A stretch of DNA of 16,151 nt from Burkholderia sp. (GCA_028292565.1 JAQGMD010000349.1:1-16151); one strand, 5' to 3'; shown: positions 1 to 8,230, counted from the stretch's first letter. Made by a program: numbers and translations. The notes: generated by a model not told the origin, from the letters alone.

Positions 1-78
1 ATGAAGAAAAAAGATGCGCCGCCCGACGCGAACGACGGGGCCAAAGTGAAGAACAAGCTCGAGCAATTGGGGCGGTAA
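1..78 (+). CDS. C-terminal end of an unidentified gene, or very small ORF
   Basis: A reading frame of 25 residues (MKKKDAPPDA...LEQLGR) is open from the first base of the window and stops at a TAA. It is rich in Lys, Asp and Gln. Because it is open at the window edge it may equally be the last 25 codons of a longer gene whose body lies to the left; the ATG at position 1 need not be a start. No family is recognisable from so short a tail. It runs in the same direction as the secreted protein gene that starts at 265. Confidence 0.3.
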   Translation: MKKKDAPPDANDGAKVKNKLEQLGR

Positions 79-156
79 AGTGCGGCGCGACCTTTCACCA
101 CGATACATACTGAAACTGTCAGGCGGCAACGTTACCGGAACTTTCGTTCTGGACTT

Positions 157-172
157 TCGGTCGGTCGGTCGG
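157..172. repeat. (TCGG)4 tandem tetranucleotide repeat
   Basis: Four perfect TCGG units lie in the untranslated region about 90 bp before the start of the secreted protein gene. Such tracts can change length by replication slippage, but here the tract is outside any gene I accept, so at most it could alter promoter or leader spacing. Confidence 0.5.
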
Positions 173-264
173 ATATGGGTACCGCTGCGCAGAATACCCA
201 CCAGAAGCCTTTCCACCTGGTCACATCGATGTATCCACGTCCATTGTTCCTGAAAGGAGTTGGT

Positions 265-735
265 ATGCTGAAACAACACAAACTATTGCTCGCTACCGCC
301 GTGATGGCTTTCACGCAGTTCGCGTACGCACAGTCCTCCGATACCTCCGGTACCACAGCTGGACCGACCGGGTCCGCTACCAGCGCGCCGGTCGGTGCGT
401 CATCGCCTACGGTGACATCGCCGTCTCCGGCCGACGCATCATCAGGCGCATCTTCGTCGGCTACACCGTCAACAGCAACATCGCCAGCGGCAACTTCCGG
501 CACATCGGCACAAGCCAAAGACCCGTTCGTGGAGCGACGCGAAGCGCGTAAGCAGGCGAAGGACGATTACAAGGCCAATAAGAAAGCAGCAAAAGCGGAA
601 TACAAGGCAGACAAGAAAAGCGCCCAAGAAAACTACAAGGCAGAGAAGCAGAGCGCAGATGCAAACCTGAGCGGCGTGCGCCCGACAGAATCGGCTGTGC
701 AGCACGACACGCACGGCTCGACTTCAGGAAAGTAA
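265..735 (+). CDS. Secreted Ser/Thr/Ala-rich protein with Lys-rich repeat tail
   Basis: The start at 265 was chosen because AAAGGAGT lies just upstream and because it puts a signal peptide at the very N terminus; an in-frame ATG at 175 lacks this. The 156-residue product has a Sec signal peptide ending FAYA|QSS (cleavage about residue 22), then a low-complexity Ser/Thr/Ala/Pro/Gly stretch (about 23-85), then a charged segment (about 88-140) in which an 11-residue unit of the type AKxDYKANKKA / AKAEYKADKKS / AQENYKAEKQS is repeated and probably forms a helix. It is likely periplasmic or surface associated. The same plan, signal peptide plus Ser-rich part plus Lys-rich tail, occurs at 7626-8186. 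I do not recognise a named family, and the function is unknown. Confidence 0.8.
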   Translation: MLKQHKLLLATAVMAFTQFAYAQSSDTSGTTAGPTGSATSAPVGASSPTVTSPSPADASSGASSSATPSTATSPAATSGTSAQAKDPFVERREARKQAKDDYKANKKAAKAEYKADKKSAQENYKAEKQSADANLSGVRPTESAVQHDTHGSTSGK

Positions 736-753
736 GCCGATAATCCCTTCGCT

Positions 754-777
754 ACGCCACCGTGTCACCGGTGGCGT
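754..777. terminator. GC-rich hairpin between convergent genes
   Basis: ACGCCACCG (754-762) pairs with CGGTGGCGT (769-777) around a 6-nt loop. It lies between the stop of the plus-strand gene at 735 and the stop of the minus-strand gene at 780, so it could stop transcription from both sides. There is no clear T run, so the intrinsic terminator call is moderate. Confidence 0.45.
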
Positions 778-779
778 GG

Positions 780-1247
780 TTAAACACAGTGCCTCTTATG
801 GACCGGCGGTGGCCGGTCCTCTTCTTCCCCCGGATAAGCCTCATCATTGTCGATCGCCGGATCGACAATGCCACCTAGCGTGTCGATGCGATCGGTAGCG
901 ATATCCTGTCCGTCCGATGCGAGCTGGTCCCGTGCGCTTGTCGCGGTCTCGCCGGTGCCGGACGAGTCGGAATCGCTATCCAGATTCGCGTCGCCGATGT
1001 CAGGCCCGTCCGTATAGCCCGCTACGCTCTCCTCCGGGTCGGAGGTGGTGCCAGTACTCAATCCCTCGATATAAACCTGACGGGCCAGGCCCGGCGCACC
1101 GTGGATGTCGCTCCCCGTGTCGGAGGTATCGCTCGGCCCCAGCGCATCGGTGCCGTGCCCTGACCCGAGCTGGCGGTCGTTTTCGATGAAGTTATCGGGG
1201 TTGAGGGTGCTTCCTGCGCTTTCCGGTCGTTCGCCTGGTCGTGCCAT
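780..1247 (-). CDS. Acidic, probably disordered hypothetical protein
   Basis: A 155-residue cytoplasmic-type protein without signal peptide or membrane segment. It is rich in Asp, Ser, Gly, Thr and Glu with almost no hydrophobic core, which suggests intrinsic disorder. The N-terminal part (PGERPESAGS, then LNPDNFIENDRQ) looks like a conserved motif block rather than random sequence. The start at 1247 has AGGAG about 6 nt upstream on the minus strand. It is divergent from dinB across roughly 100 bp. I recognise no function; an acidic disordered protein of this kind could be stress related, but this is a guess. Confidence 0.7.
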   Translation of the reverse strand: MARPGERPESAGSTLNPDNFIENDRQLGSGHGTDALGPSDTSDTGSDIHGAPGLARQVYIEGLSTGTTSDPEESVAGYTDGPDIGDANLDSDSDSSGTGETATSARDQLASDGQDIATDRIDTLGGIVDPAIDNDEAYPGEEEDRPPPVHKRHCV

Positions 1248-1351
1248 GTTGAGCTCCTAGTCTTTTGCAATGTGTAGAAAAGTCCCGGTTAGAGGGAAGC
1301 GCGCGAAGTATAGTTTCGACAATGAGAAATATTTTGTCGCGCTGAATTTTC

Positions 1352-2545
1352 GTGTTGCCGCAGCAGCCGGATTTGCTGGCCGTTAAAATACTCATCACCG
1401 ATACGCATCACGGCGAATCATTCGCAATCATCTCTTCCACCTTGAACGCACCTTCCCGAAAAATCATCCATTGCGATTGCGACTGTTTCTACGCCGCGGT
1501 CGAGATGCGCGACGACCCGTCACTTCGAGGTAGACCGCTCGCAGTCGGAGGCCGCGCCGACCAGCGCGGCGTCGTGGCCACCTGCAATTACGAAGCCCGG
1601 CGCTTTGGTATCCATTCGGCGATGGCAACCTCGCAAGCCTTGCAGCGCTGTCCCGACCTGATCGTGCTGCCGCCGGCGATGGACAAGTATCGCGTCGCAT
1701 CGAAGCAAATTCTGGCGATCTATCGCGACTACACCGACCTGGTCGAGCCGCTGTCGCTCGACGAAGCCTATCTCGACGTGACCGAGTCCTCGCACTTCCA
1801 GGGCAGCGCCACCCTGATTGCGCAAGACATACGAGCGCGCATCGCGGAAACCGTCGGTATCACCGCATCGGCCGGCGTCGCGCCAAACAAATTCCTCGCC
1901 AAGATTGCAAGCGACTGGAACAAACCCGATGGCATGTTCGTCATCCGGCCGCACGAAGTCGATGCATTCGTTGCGACACTGCCGGTTAAAAAACTGTTCG
2001 GCGTTGGCAAGGTTACTGCTGCAAAACTGAATCGCCTGGGCGTGAATAACTGCACCGACTTGCGCAGCTGGTCGATGGCCGACCTCCAGCACCACTTCGG
2101 AAAATTCGGCGAGAGCCTGTACGGACTAGCCCGCGGCAACGACCGGCGGCACGTGAGCCCGTCGCGGGAACGCAAATCGATCAGCGTGGAAGAGACCTAC
2201 ATAGTTGATTTGCCCGACCTCGATGCATGCCAGCGTGAATTGCCTGCCTTGATCGAAAGGCTGATGGAGCGCATACGCCGCGCGAAGGCGGAGCGGCAAC
2301 TGCACAAGCTCTTCGTCAAAATCCGTTTTGCGGATTTTCGCCGCACTACCGTGGAGTCCGTCGGCAGCGGCATCGACCCCGCGGTTTACAGAAAATTACT
2401 GGAGACCGGATTTCAGCGCGGGAACAAACCGGTACGCCTGCTCGGTGCAGGCGTACGTCTTTCGAGCGAGGAAGAAGAGAACCAGCTTGGCCTGTTCGGT
2501 GCCTTCGGTGCCGAAACGACATTGGTGTCGCAAATCGACGACTGA
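1352..2545 (+). CDS. dinB: DNA polymerase IV (Y-family translesion polymerase)
   Basis: DinB/Pol IV copies past damaged template bases and works at stalled forks with the beta clamp. The protein shows the Y-family palm: [15 protein letters not shown] (first metal-binding Asp about residue 42, counted from the GTG at 1352) and SLDEAYLDV (catalytic Asp137-Glu138), followed by thumb helix-hairpin-helix residues ([13 protein letters not shown]) and the little finger. The C terminus carries QLGLF (residues 378-382), a canonical beta-clamp-binding peptide. The start is uncertain: GTG at 1352 gives 397 residues, but TTG at 1442 would give [12 protein letters not shown]..., which fits the usual family N terminus; neither has a clear ribosome binding site. 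A CGACAA/TTGTCG inverted repeat (1317-1322/1334-1339) lies upstream; no LexA box of the E. coli type is visible. Confidence 0.95.
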   Translation: MLPQQPDLLAVKILITDTHHGESFAIISSTLNAPSRKIIHCDCDCFYAAVEMRDDPSLRGRPLAVGGRADQRGVVATCNYEARRFGIHSAMATSQALQRCPDLIVLPPAMDKYRVASKQILAIYRDYTDLVEPLSLDEAYLDVTESSHFQGSATLIAQDIRARIAETVGITASAGVAPNKFLAKIASDWNKPDGMFVIRPHEVDAFVATLPVKKLFGVGKVTAAKLNRLGVNNCTDLRSWSMADLQHHFGKFGESLYGLARGNDRRHVSPSRERKSISVEETYIVDLPDLDACQRELPALIERLMERIRRAKAERQLHKLFVKIRFADFRRTTVESVGSGIDPAVYRKLLETGFQRGNKPVRLLGAGVRLSSEEEENQLGLFGAFGAETTLVSQIDD

Positions 2546-2600
2546 CTTTCCCATCGGCCAACAGGTAGAATGGCCCCTCTTTTTTTGCGCGGGCTTCCAC

Positions 2601-3503
2601 ATGTGGTTCAAGAACCTCCAGATCTACCGACTCTCCGCCCCATGGGCGATGACATCCGAACAACTTGAAGAGGCGCTCTCCAAACACGCGTTCGCAGCAT
2701 GCAGCAGCCTCGACATGCAAACCGAAGGCTGGATTTCGCCGCGCGACAACGGCATGCTGGTGCACACCGTCAACCGGCAAATACTGCTGCAGCTCGGCAC
2801 CGAAAGAAAACTGCTGCCGTCCACCGTGATCAACCAGGTGAGCAAGGCGCGCGCCTCCGAACTGGAAGAGCAGCAGGGCTTCAAGCCCGGCCGCAAACAG
2901 ATGAAGGAACTGAAGGAGCAGGTCACCGACGAACTGCTGCCGCGCGCATTCAGCATTCGCCGCAACACCTCGGTATGGATCGACCCGGTCAATAACTGGC
3001 TGGTAGTCGATGCTTCCAGCCCGACCAAAGCCGATGAAGTATTCAAGGCGCTGCTGAAATCGATGGACCAGCTTCCCATCGGGACCCTGCGCGTGCAACT
3101 GTCCCCGGTTGGCGCGATGACTGACTGGCTCGTCGCGGATGAGGCGCCTAGCGGTTTTACCGTCGACCAGGATACCGAGCTACGCGCCACCACCGAAGGC
3201 AAGGCCACGGTGCGCTACGTGCGGCACACGCTCGAAGCGGATGACGTACGCCGCCACATTGCGGCGGGCAAGCAGTGCACACGACTCGCGATGACCTGGT
3301 CGGATCGTGTTTCGTTTGTGCTGACTGAATCGCTGACGGTAAAAAAGGTGACGGCGCTGGATGTGCTTAAGGAAAACAGCGACGGCATGACGCAGAATGA
3401 TGACGAGCGGTTCGATACGGATTTCGCGCTGATGACGGGCGAGCTCAGCAAGCTGATGGGCGACCTGGTGCAGGCGTTGGGCGGGGAAGTGCCGGCGCAC
3501 TGA
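2601..3503 (+). CDS. rdgC: Recombination-associated protein RdgC
   Basis: A 300-residue protein beginning [11 protein letters not shown], close in length to E. coli RdgC (303 aa). RdgC forms a ring-shaped dimer on DNA and limits RecA access during replication and recombination; it acts in the nucleoid. Recognisable family features are the N-terminal FKNLQIYRL strand, the central region [20 protein letters not shown] (ring and DNA-contact surface in the family) and the DELLPRAF segment. The start is the ATG at 2601, 55 bp after dinB; upstream in-frame codons only overlap dinB and do not match the family. The two genes point the same way and may be co-transcribed, making a small DNA-repair pair. 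Confidence 0.95.
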   Translation: MWFKNLQIYRLSAPWAMTSEQLEEALSKHAFAACSSLDMQTEGWISPRDNGMLVHTVNRQILLQLGTERKLLPSTVINQVSKARASELEEQQGFKPGRKQMKELKEQVTDELLPRAFSIRRNTSVWIDPVNNWLVVDASSPTKADEVFKALLKSMDQLPIGTLRVQLSPVGAMTDWLVADEAPSGFTVDQDTELRATTEGKATVRYVRHTLEADDVRRHIAAGKQCTRLAMTWSDRVSFVLTESLTVKKVTALDVLKENSDGMTQNDDERFDTDFALMTGELSKLMGDLVQALGGEVPAH

Positions 3504-3515
3504 AGGTGGTGAGAA

Positions 3516-3545
3516 TGGAGGGGTAATCGCTGGAGGGGTAATCGC
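3516..3545. repeat. Tandem duplication of a 15-bp unit, followed by a hairpin
   Basis: TGGAGGGGTAATCGC occurs twice back to back (3516-3530, 3531-3545), shortly after the rdgC stop. The second copy pairs with AGCGATCACCCCT (3547-3559), forming an imperfect hairpin. The duplication looks like a recent slippage event; the hairpin may help end rdgC transcripts. Confidence 0.6.
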
Positions 3546-3579
3546 GGAGCGATCACCCCTGGACTAAAAAGTGAAAAAA

Positions 3580-3605
3580 AAAGACGAACCTTTCGGTTCG
3601 TCTTT
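3580..3605. terminator. Bidirectional intrinsic terminator, rdgC / tRNA-Asp
   Basis: AAAGACGAACC (3580-3590) and GGTTCGTCTTT (3595-3605) form a perfect 11-bp stem with a TTTC loop. On the minus strand the stem is followed by a run of T (the A run at 3574-3582), so it is a strong terminator for tRNA-Asp; on the plus strand it lies behind rdgC with a weaker T-rich tail. Confidence 0.85.
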
Positions 3606-3613
3606 CTCATTTC

Positions 3614-3690
3614 TGGCGGAGCGGACGGGGCTCGAACCCGCGACCCCCGGCGTGACAGGCCGGTATTCTAACCAACTGAACTACCACTCC
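3614..3690 (-). tRNA. tRNA-Asp (anticodon GTC)
   Basis: Read on the minus strand, 77 nt start GGAGTGG and end in an encoded CCA. The D arm (TTCAGTTGGTTAGAATA), the anticodon arm CCGGCCTGTCACGCCGG with GTC, and the T arm with GGTTCGAGCC are all in place. The acceptor stem pairs GGAGTGG with CCGCTCC, with one G-T wobble. It matches the standard bacterial tRNA-Asp. A terminator lies directly downstream at 3580-3605. Confidence 0.97.
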
Positions 3691-3830
3691 TTAAATCTGA
3701 TCAGCTGTGTGTCACCACATCTGAAGGACGCGAAGTCTACAGGAGATTTCTTTTTCTGGCTAGTGCCTTTGCAACAATCCCCGAACCTGTCCATCGACGC
3801 CGACTCAAACAGGAACAATAAGGAGGCGAC

Positions 3831-4937
3831 ATGGAAACCGGAGAGTGGAACTACGTCCACGCGGCAAAGCTGGCATTCCAGCAGATGGATCGCGATCGCC
3901 TGCGGCAAGGAGTGATGCTCGACCTGGCCGGATTTGCGCCGAAGGAAGCCCCGTACCGGATCCTGCATGAAGAGGCCGGCTTGCGATTGCGGTGCTACGC
4001 CGACGAATCGCACCAGGGACCCGCCATGCTGATCGTGCCGGCGCCGATCAAGCGGGCGTACATCTGGGACCTGGAGCCGCGGGTCAGCGTCGTCAGGCGT
4101 TTCCTGGAGCTTGGCTTCCGGGTCTATATGGCCGAATGGCTACCGGCAAAAGAAGACCAATCGGCGCACAACTTCGGGCTGACAGATTTTGCCGGCCGGC
4201 TTCTCGGGAAATGTGTCGATGCGATCGAGGCGGACTGCGGACAACGGGAAGTGATGCTTGCCGGCCATTCGCTGGGCGGCACGTTGGCAACCATCTTGTC
4301 CTGCCTGTACCCTGAGCGTGTACGCGGGTTGGTTTTGCTGGAGGCGCCACTGCACTTCCCGAAGGCTGACGGCAAACTGGGCGGTCTGGTTGCGGCTACG
4401 CGCGAAGTGAGCTCCATCGCAGAGAGTTTCGGTTATGTGCCCGGGTCGTTCCTCAACATTGCCTGCCTCGCCGCGGCGCCGTCCGAATTTTACTGGGAGC
4501 GGCTGGCGGATTTATGCGTCTGCGCATCGAACCGCGAGGCGTTCGCCACCCACATGCGGGTGGAGCGTTGGACGCATGATGAATTTCCGCTGCCGGGGCG
4601 ACTGTTCACGGAAGTCGTCGAACTGCTGTACCGCAATGATTGCCTGATGCAAGGCACCCTCTGCGTCGCAGGTCGCCAGATTGGCCCGCACAATCTCGAT
4701 GTGCCGCTGCTCAGCGTGGCCGATCCGCGAAGTACCATCATTCCGTCCAAGTCGGTCATCCGCTTCCATGAGGCGGCCGCAGGCGCGAACAAAAAATTAC
4801 TCGTGTATGGCGGCGACATCGGCGTCGCGCTACAGCATGTCGGTGTGTTGGTCGGCACCGGCGCGCATGAGCATCTCTGGCCGGCCATTTTCGACTGGCT
4901 ATCCGGGGTGGATGTGCCTGGCAGCATTTCCGAATAA
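3831..4937 (+). CDS. PHA-synthase-like alpha/beta hydrolase
   Basis: A 368-residue alpha/beta hydrolase with an ideal ribosome binding site (AAGGAGG, 7 nt before ATG). The N-terminal half contains YIWDLEPRVSVVRRFLELGF, which resembles the DLxPxxSLVR region of polyhydroxyalkanoate synthases. The nucleophile elbow is GHSLGG (Ser147), Asp298 lies in a VADPRS segment and His336 in LQHVGV, in the places of the PhaC triad. PHA synthases proper use Cys at the nucleophile, so Ser argues for a hydrolase, for example an esterase or a depolymerase-like enzyme, rather than a polymerase. No signal peptide is seen, so it is cytoplasmic. It is followed after about 18 bp by another alpha/beta hydrolase in the same direction. 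The substrate cannot be told from the sequence. Confidence 0.85.
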   Translation: METGEWNYVHAAKLAFQQMDRDRLRQGVMLDLAGFAPKEAPYRILHEEAGLRLRCYADESHQGPAMLIVPAPIKRAYIWDLEPRVSVVRRFLELGFRVYMAEWLPAKEDQSAHNFGLTDFAGRLLGKCVDAIEADCGQREVMLAGHSLGGTLATILSCLYPERVRGLVLLEAPLHFPKADGKLGGLVAATREVSSIAESFGYVPGSFLNIACLAAAPSEFYWERLADLCVCASNREAFATHMRVERWTHDEFPLPGRLFTEVVELLYRNDCLMQGTLCVAGRQIGPHNLDVPLLSVADPRSTIIPSKSVIRFHEAAAGANKKLLVYGGDIGVALQHVGVLVGTGAHEHLWPAIFDWLSGVDVPGSISE

Positions 4938-4955
4938 AATGAATTGACATCCATC

Positions 4956-5945
4956 ATGAACGGCGCCGCCATGATCCTCAATTCATCCAATGAACCGTCG
5001 CTGTTTCCACCGATCGAGCCGTACCGCAAAGGCATGCTGCCGGTCGATGAACTGCATACGCTGTATTGGGAGGAGTGCGGCAATCCGAACGGAGTGCCGG
5101 TATTGTTCCTGCATGGCGGGCCGGGCGGTGGGCTGTCGCCCAAACATCGGCGCTTCTTCGATCCGACGCATTACCGCATCGTATTGTTCGACCAGCGTGG
5201 CGCCGGCAAGTCGACGCCTCTCGGCGAATACCGCAATAACACCACGCAATTGCTGATCAGCGACATCGAACGCATCCGGCACATGCTCGGCATCGAACGC
5301 TGGCTGGTATTCGGCGGCTCCTGGGGTTCGACGCTGGCGCTGGCTTATGGTGAAGCGCATCCGCAGCGTTGCCTCGGCTTCGTTCTACGCGGGATATTCC
5401 TGTGTACACGCGAGGAGGTCGACTGGTTCCTCAATGGCATCCGCTGGTTCTTTCCGGAAGTGCATGCGCGGTTTGTTGAATCGATACCGGAAGAGGAGCG
5501 CGGTGACTTGTTGCGCGCATATCAGAAGCGCCTGTTCTGCGACGATCCGGCGGTCTACACCAAGGCGGCGCGCGACTGGAGCCGCTATGAAGGCAGCTGC
5601 CTGTTCCTGCGTCCCGATCCGCAAGCGATCGACGACTTCAGCACCGACACGGTGAGTCTCGGGATCGGCAGGCTGGAGGCGCATTATTTCCTGCATGACG
5701 GCTTCTTCAGCGATGACCAGCTGATCCGCAACGTCGACCGGATCCGTCATCTTCCGGCCGTCATTGTGCAAGGCCGCTATGACGTGGTATGCCCTCCATT
5801 GTCGGCATACCGTTTGCACCAGGCATGGCCGGAAGCGAAGTTCCACATCATTCCGGATGCGGGCCATGCGGGACTCGAGCCCGGCATTGCCGCGGCATTG
5901 GTGGCGGCGACCGAGCAATTCAGAACGCGCGGGGGTTTTGACTGA
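4956..5945 (+). CDS. pip: Proline iminopeptidase
   Basis: Cytoplasmic serine peptidase (family S33) that removes N-terminal proline from peptides. It shows the family N terminus FPPIEPYRKGML, the oxyanion loop HGGPGGG (53-59), DQRGAGKS, the nucleophile elbow GGSWGS (Ser122), Asp276 in GRYDVVCPP and His304 in DAGHAG. At 329 residues it is close to the usual length. The start is taken at ATG 4956; ATG 4971 and TTG 4944 are in frame and none has a convincing ribosome binding site, so translation may depend on the hydrolase gene that ends at 4937. Confidence 0.92.
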   Translation: MNGAAMILNSSNEPSLFPPIEPYRKGMLPVDELHTLYWEECGNPNGVPVLFLHGGPGGGLSPKHRRFFDPTHYRIVLFDQRGAGKSTPLGEYRNNTTQLLISDIERIRHMLGIERWLVFGGSWGSTLALAYGEAHPQRCLGFVLRGIFLCTREEVDWFLNGIRWFFPEVHARFVESIPEEERGDLLRAYQKRLFCDDPAVYTKAARDWSRYEGSCLFLRPDPQAIDDFSTDTVSLGIGRLEAHYFLHDGFFSDDQLIRNVDRIRHLPAVIVQGRYDVVCPPLSAYRLHQAWPEAKFHIIPDAGHAGLEPGIAAALVAATEQFRTRGGFD

Positions 5946-5974
5946 AGCATTCATCGCTCGAGAGACGATATGTT

Positions 5975-6084
5975 CCTTCCCCTTCAAGCGGAGGGCCAGG
6001 GTGGGGATGGGTTTCGTTAGATCGATAAGAAACGCATCCCTCAGCCGGGCGCCCCCATCCCGGCCTTCCCGTTGAAGGGGAAGG
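5975..6084. repeat. REP/BIME-like inverted repeat element
   Basis: The arm beginning CCTTCCCCTTCAAG (5975-5988) and running to about 6013 is matched in inverted orientation by 6050-6084, which ends TTGAAGGGGAAGG. Each arm also carries a GGGxGGGGATGGG-type segment. The element fills the space between the convergent ends of pip (5945) and the minus-strand SRPBCC gene (6104). The same 14-nt head recurs at 15024, so this is a dispersed family. It may act as a bidirectional terminator or mRNA stabiliser. Confidence 0.65.
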
Positions 6085-6103
6085 AGCGTAGGCATGCCAA
6101 CCA

Positions 6104-6697
6104 TCAATTCCCCGCGCCCCGTTTGTTAATCTCCGTAAGCACCGCATTCACCATCCGCCTGACATTCACCTGGATGATCGCGCTGCCGACCAGCGGTGGC
6201 ACGAAGAAATCCGGCTCCATCGTTCCTGAGAAAACAATGTGTGTACCTTCGATGCCGTCCCGTGTCGTCGGGACAAGCTCCCAACGTGCGGTGTAGTTGC
6301 GCATGTCGCCGGAAATCAGCGCGACGTCGATGATGGAATGCGGCTGCTCCGTCACGCGCACCACCATATGTATCGTTTGCGAAAGAAACAGGAAGCCGGC
6401 CTCGCTGTGTTGCTCAACGATCGCTTCCGCCCCGTTGCGTGAAATCAGGATCGAGGACTGCAGGTCCGGCACGAACTCTTGCAGCCGTTCATAGTCGGTA
6501 AGCACCCGCCATGCTTGTTGTTGCCCGGCTCGCACAAAGCCAGTGGCGTTTACTTCAAACATAGGCTGCTCATTTTTCTTCAACCGTTTGACCGTCACTT
6601 CGGTGTGATGGCTTTCGTCATGTATGGCTTGAGCGGACGCAAACGGCACTGACAGCAGCGCCAGCCACAAGCAGAACAAGCGCACCATTGTTTTCAC
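6104..6697 (-). CDS. Exported SRPBCC/START-like (polyketide cyclase fold) protein
   Basis: A 197-residue protein with a signal peptide (VRLFCLWLALLSVPFASAQA, cleavage near residue 23). The rest matches the SRPBCC/COQ10-like fold: strand EVNATGFVRAG, helix AWRVLTDYERLQEFVPDLQSS, strands up to RWELVP, and a long C-terminal helix beginning VGSAIIQVNVRRMVNAVLTE. Proteins of this fold bind hydrophobic ligands; the export signal places this one in the periplasm, so lipid or quinone handling is possible but unproven. The start may be GTG at 6697 or ATG at 6688 (three codons in); no clear ribosome binding site decides. It is convergent with pip and divergent from the gene at 6846. Confidence 0.8.
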   Translation of the reverse strand: MKTMVRLFCLWLALLSVPFASAQAIHDESHHTEVTVKRLKKNEQPMFEVNATGFVRAGQQQAWRVLTDYERLQEFVPDLQSSILISRNGAEAIVEQHSEAGFLFLSQTIHMVVRVTEQPHSIIDVALISGDMRNYTARWELVPTTRDGIEGTHIVFSGTMEPDFFVPPLVGSAIIQVNVRRMVNAVLTEINKRGAGN

Positions 6698-6845
6698 ATG
6701 CGTGGGTCCTTATGTTGCTATTCGCGTATTTGAAGAGTAGGTAAAGCGTGTCAATATGCAAGCGGTGTCGCGCGGAGGCATCTGATTTTCCGCAAGGTGT
6801 GGTCCAGTGGTGCTGGTTAACTTTCTTCGGTGTCATCTCACTTTT

Positions 6846-7358
6846 ATGAGAAGCAGAATCACGATTTTTCTGGCCGCGAGTGTCCTCGTGGGCTGCGGCA
6901 CAGATCCCTCCAATCGCCAGAACGATGCAGGCGTTGCAGCATCAACGCCGCCCGCAGTGGCGCCTACGCAGGTGGAGAAGATGGAAACTACTCCCGATGC
7001 CACTTCGACTGCTTCCACGTTTGAAGGTTACAAACGTGACCTGGCGCAGCGGATCTCGCAGTCCAATTCAACCAAAGTCTACGAGGGCCGTCCGCAGGCG
7101 CTCCTGCGCTCGGTCATAGTTGTGAAGTACATCGTCGACAGTCGGGGCCACCTGGTGCGCAGTGAAATCATGCGCTCCAATCGCGACAAACAGACCGAGT
7201 CGATAGCGCTCGCAAGCCTGAAGACGTCGGCGCCGTTCCCTAAGCCGATGCCGCATCTGCTGCGCAACGGCCGTCTCGAAATATCGGAAACGTGGCTGTT
7301 CAACAACGATGGCCGATTCCAGCTACGCACCGTCGCGCAGCCCCAGATGGATCAATAA
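6846..7358 (+). CDS. Lipoprotein with TonB C-terminal-like domain
   Basis: From ATG 6846 the protein is 170 residues and begins MRSRITIFLAASVLVGC, a lipoprotein signal peptide with lipobox LVGC (Cys17). The in-frame start at 6807 would bury this signal and is rejected. After a Thr/Ala/Pro linker, residues from about 92 (LRSVIVVKYIVDSRGHLV...) to the end follow the TonB/TolA C-terminal pattern, including APFPKPMPHLL and the final strands. It has no N-terminal transmembrane energising helix, so it is not a classical TonB. It probably acts in the periplasm anchored to a membrane by lipid; a binding partner cannot be named. Confidence 0.75.
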   Translation: MRSRITIFLAASVLVGCGTDPSNRQNDAGVAASTPPAVAPTQVEKMETTPDATSTASTFEGYKRDLAQRISQSNSTKVYEGRPQALLRSVIVVKYIVDSRGHLVRSEIMRSNRDKQTESIALASLKTSAPFPKPMPHLLRNGRLEISETWLFNNDGRFQLRTVAQPQMDQ

Positions 7359-7586
7359 ATTCCCAAATTGGGCAGGCGAGCCCTGGTCCGCTTGCCTTCC
7401 ATCACACTTCCCTACGCGGCATTACGAAAATTCGACCGACCCATCCCTCTGGCGGGAGCTGCGTTACACATTCTTACATTGTCAAAATTCGTTTCGATTC
7501 AAAGAGTTATAAAAAAATTAAAGATGTTGGCCGCGCACTTTGAAAGAACTGCTGAACGAGGTCGGAGGCACTGCATCCAAGCTGCT

Positions 7587-7609
7587 GCATCGACGATGCT
7601 TATTTTTTA
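7587..7609 (+). promoter_or_regulatory. Leader hairpin with T run before the secreted protein gene
   Basis: GCATCG and CGATGC face each other (7587-7599) and are followed by TTATTTTTTAA, only about 15 nt before the AAGGAG ribosome binding site at 7614. It could be a weak attenuator or the end of an upstream transcript; the very small loop makes the structure uncertain. Confidence 0.3.
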
Positions 7610-7625
7610 ACTTAAGGAGCTACTC

Positions 7626-8186
7626 ATGACGGTGAAATCCACACTTCAATCTTTGTCGTTTGTACTGATTGCGTCGGTGTCTTCGGTTGCACTGGCGCAA
7701 GGCACGGGCCTGAGCGCAGGCGCCGATTCAAAGACCAGCGGCAGCGCATCGAGCCCGACAGCGCAGGCAGGCAGCCCGACCGGTTCATCGGGATCTTCTC
7801 CAAGCAGCAGTGACGCTACGTCATCAGGCGCATCGGGTACATCGGGTACAGCCGGCACTTCCGGCGGTTCATCCTCCAGCCCGAGTTCGTCGGATAAAGG
7901 CAGCATGGGCGGGGCTTCCGGTGCATCGGGCACAAGCAGCCCTGGCGCAAGCTCAGGTGCTTCCGAAAAAGACAGCACATCGGGCTCGTCGTCCACAGGC
8001 GGCACTTCCGGCGCAAGCTCCGACAAAAAATCGTCGGCCACTTCGGGCGCATCGGGAACCCAATCGTCCAGCGGTGCTAGCGGCGAGGAGAAAAAGAAAA
8101 CCAAAAAAGCAAAGAAAGACGCCCACAAGGAAACCACTCCAGGCGCGAGCGGCGCGAGCGACGCAACGACAACGCCATCCAAGTAA
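7626..8186 (+). CDS. Secreted Ser/Gly/Ala-rich low-complexity protein with Lys-rich tail
   Basis: A 186-residue protein with a good ribosome binding site (AAGGAG at 7614) and signal peptide ending VALA|QGTG (about residue 24). The mature part is almost entirely Ser, Gly, Ala and Thr, with repeated GASGTSG and SSPSSSD blocks, then a basic segment EEKKKTKKAKKDAHKE and a short Ser/Ala-rich end. It is expected to be extended and unfolded in the periplasm or outside. Its plan is shared with the protein at 265-735, but the Lys-rich parts are not obviously alignable. No known family is recognised. It is followed by a strong terminator, so it is probably a single-gene transcript. Confidence 0.8.
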   Translation: MTVKSTLQSLSFVLIASVSSVALAQGTGLSAGADSKTSGSASSPTAQAGSPTGSSGSSPSSSDATSSGASGTSGTAGTSGGSSSSPSSSDKGSMGGASGASGTSSPGASSGASEKDSTSGSSSTGGTSGASSDKKSSATSGASGTQSSSGASGEEKKKTKKAKKDAHKETTPGASGASDATTTPSK

Positions 8187-8230
8187 TAAACAGGTTGAGC
8201 GCTGGCTGGTGATAGCAGCAAAAGGATCTG

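Noticed and set aside
1248..1351. LexA (SOS) box upstream of dinB
   Set aside because: No CTGT-N8-ACAG motif is present; the only structure is a CGACAA/TTGTCG inverted repeat of unknown meaning.
3614..3690. tRNA-Asp as an integration site for a mobile island
   Set aside because: No integrase and no direct repeat of the tRNA 3' end were found on either side in the window.
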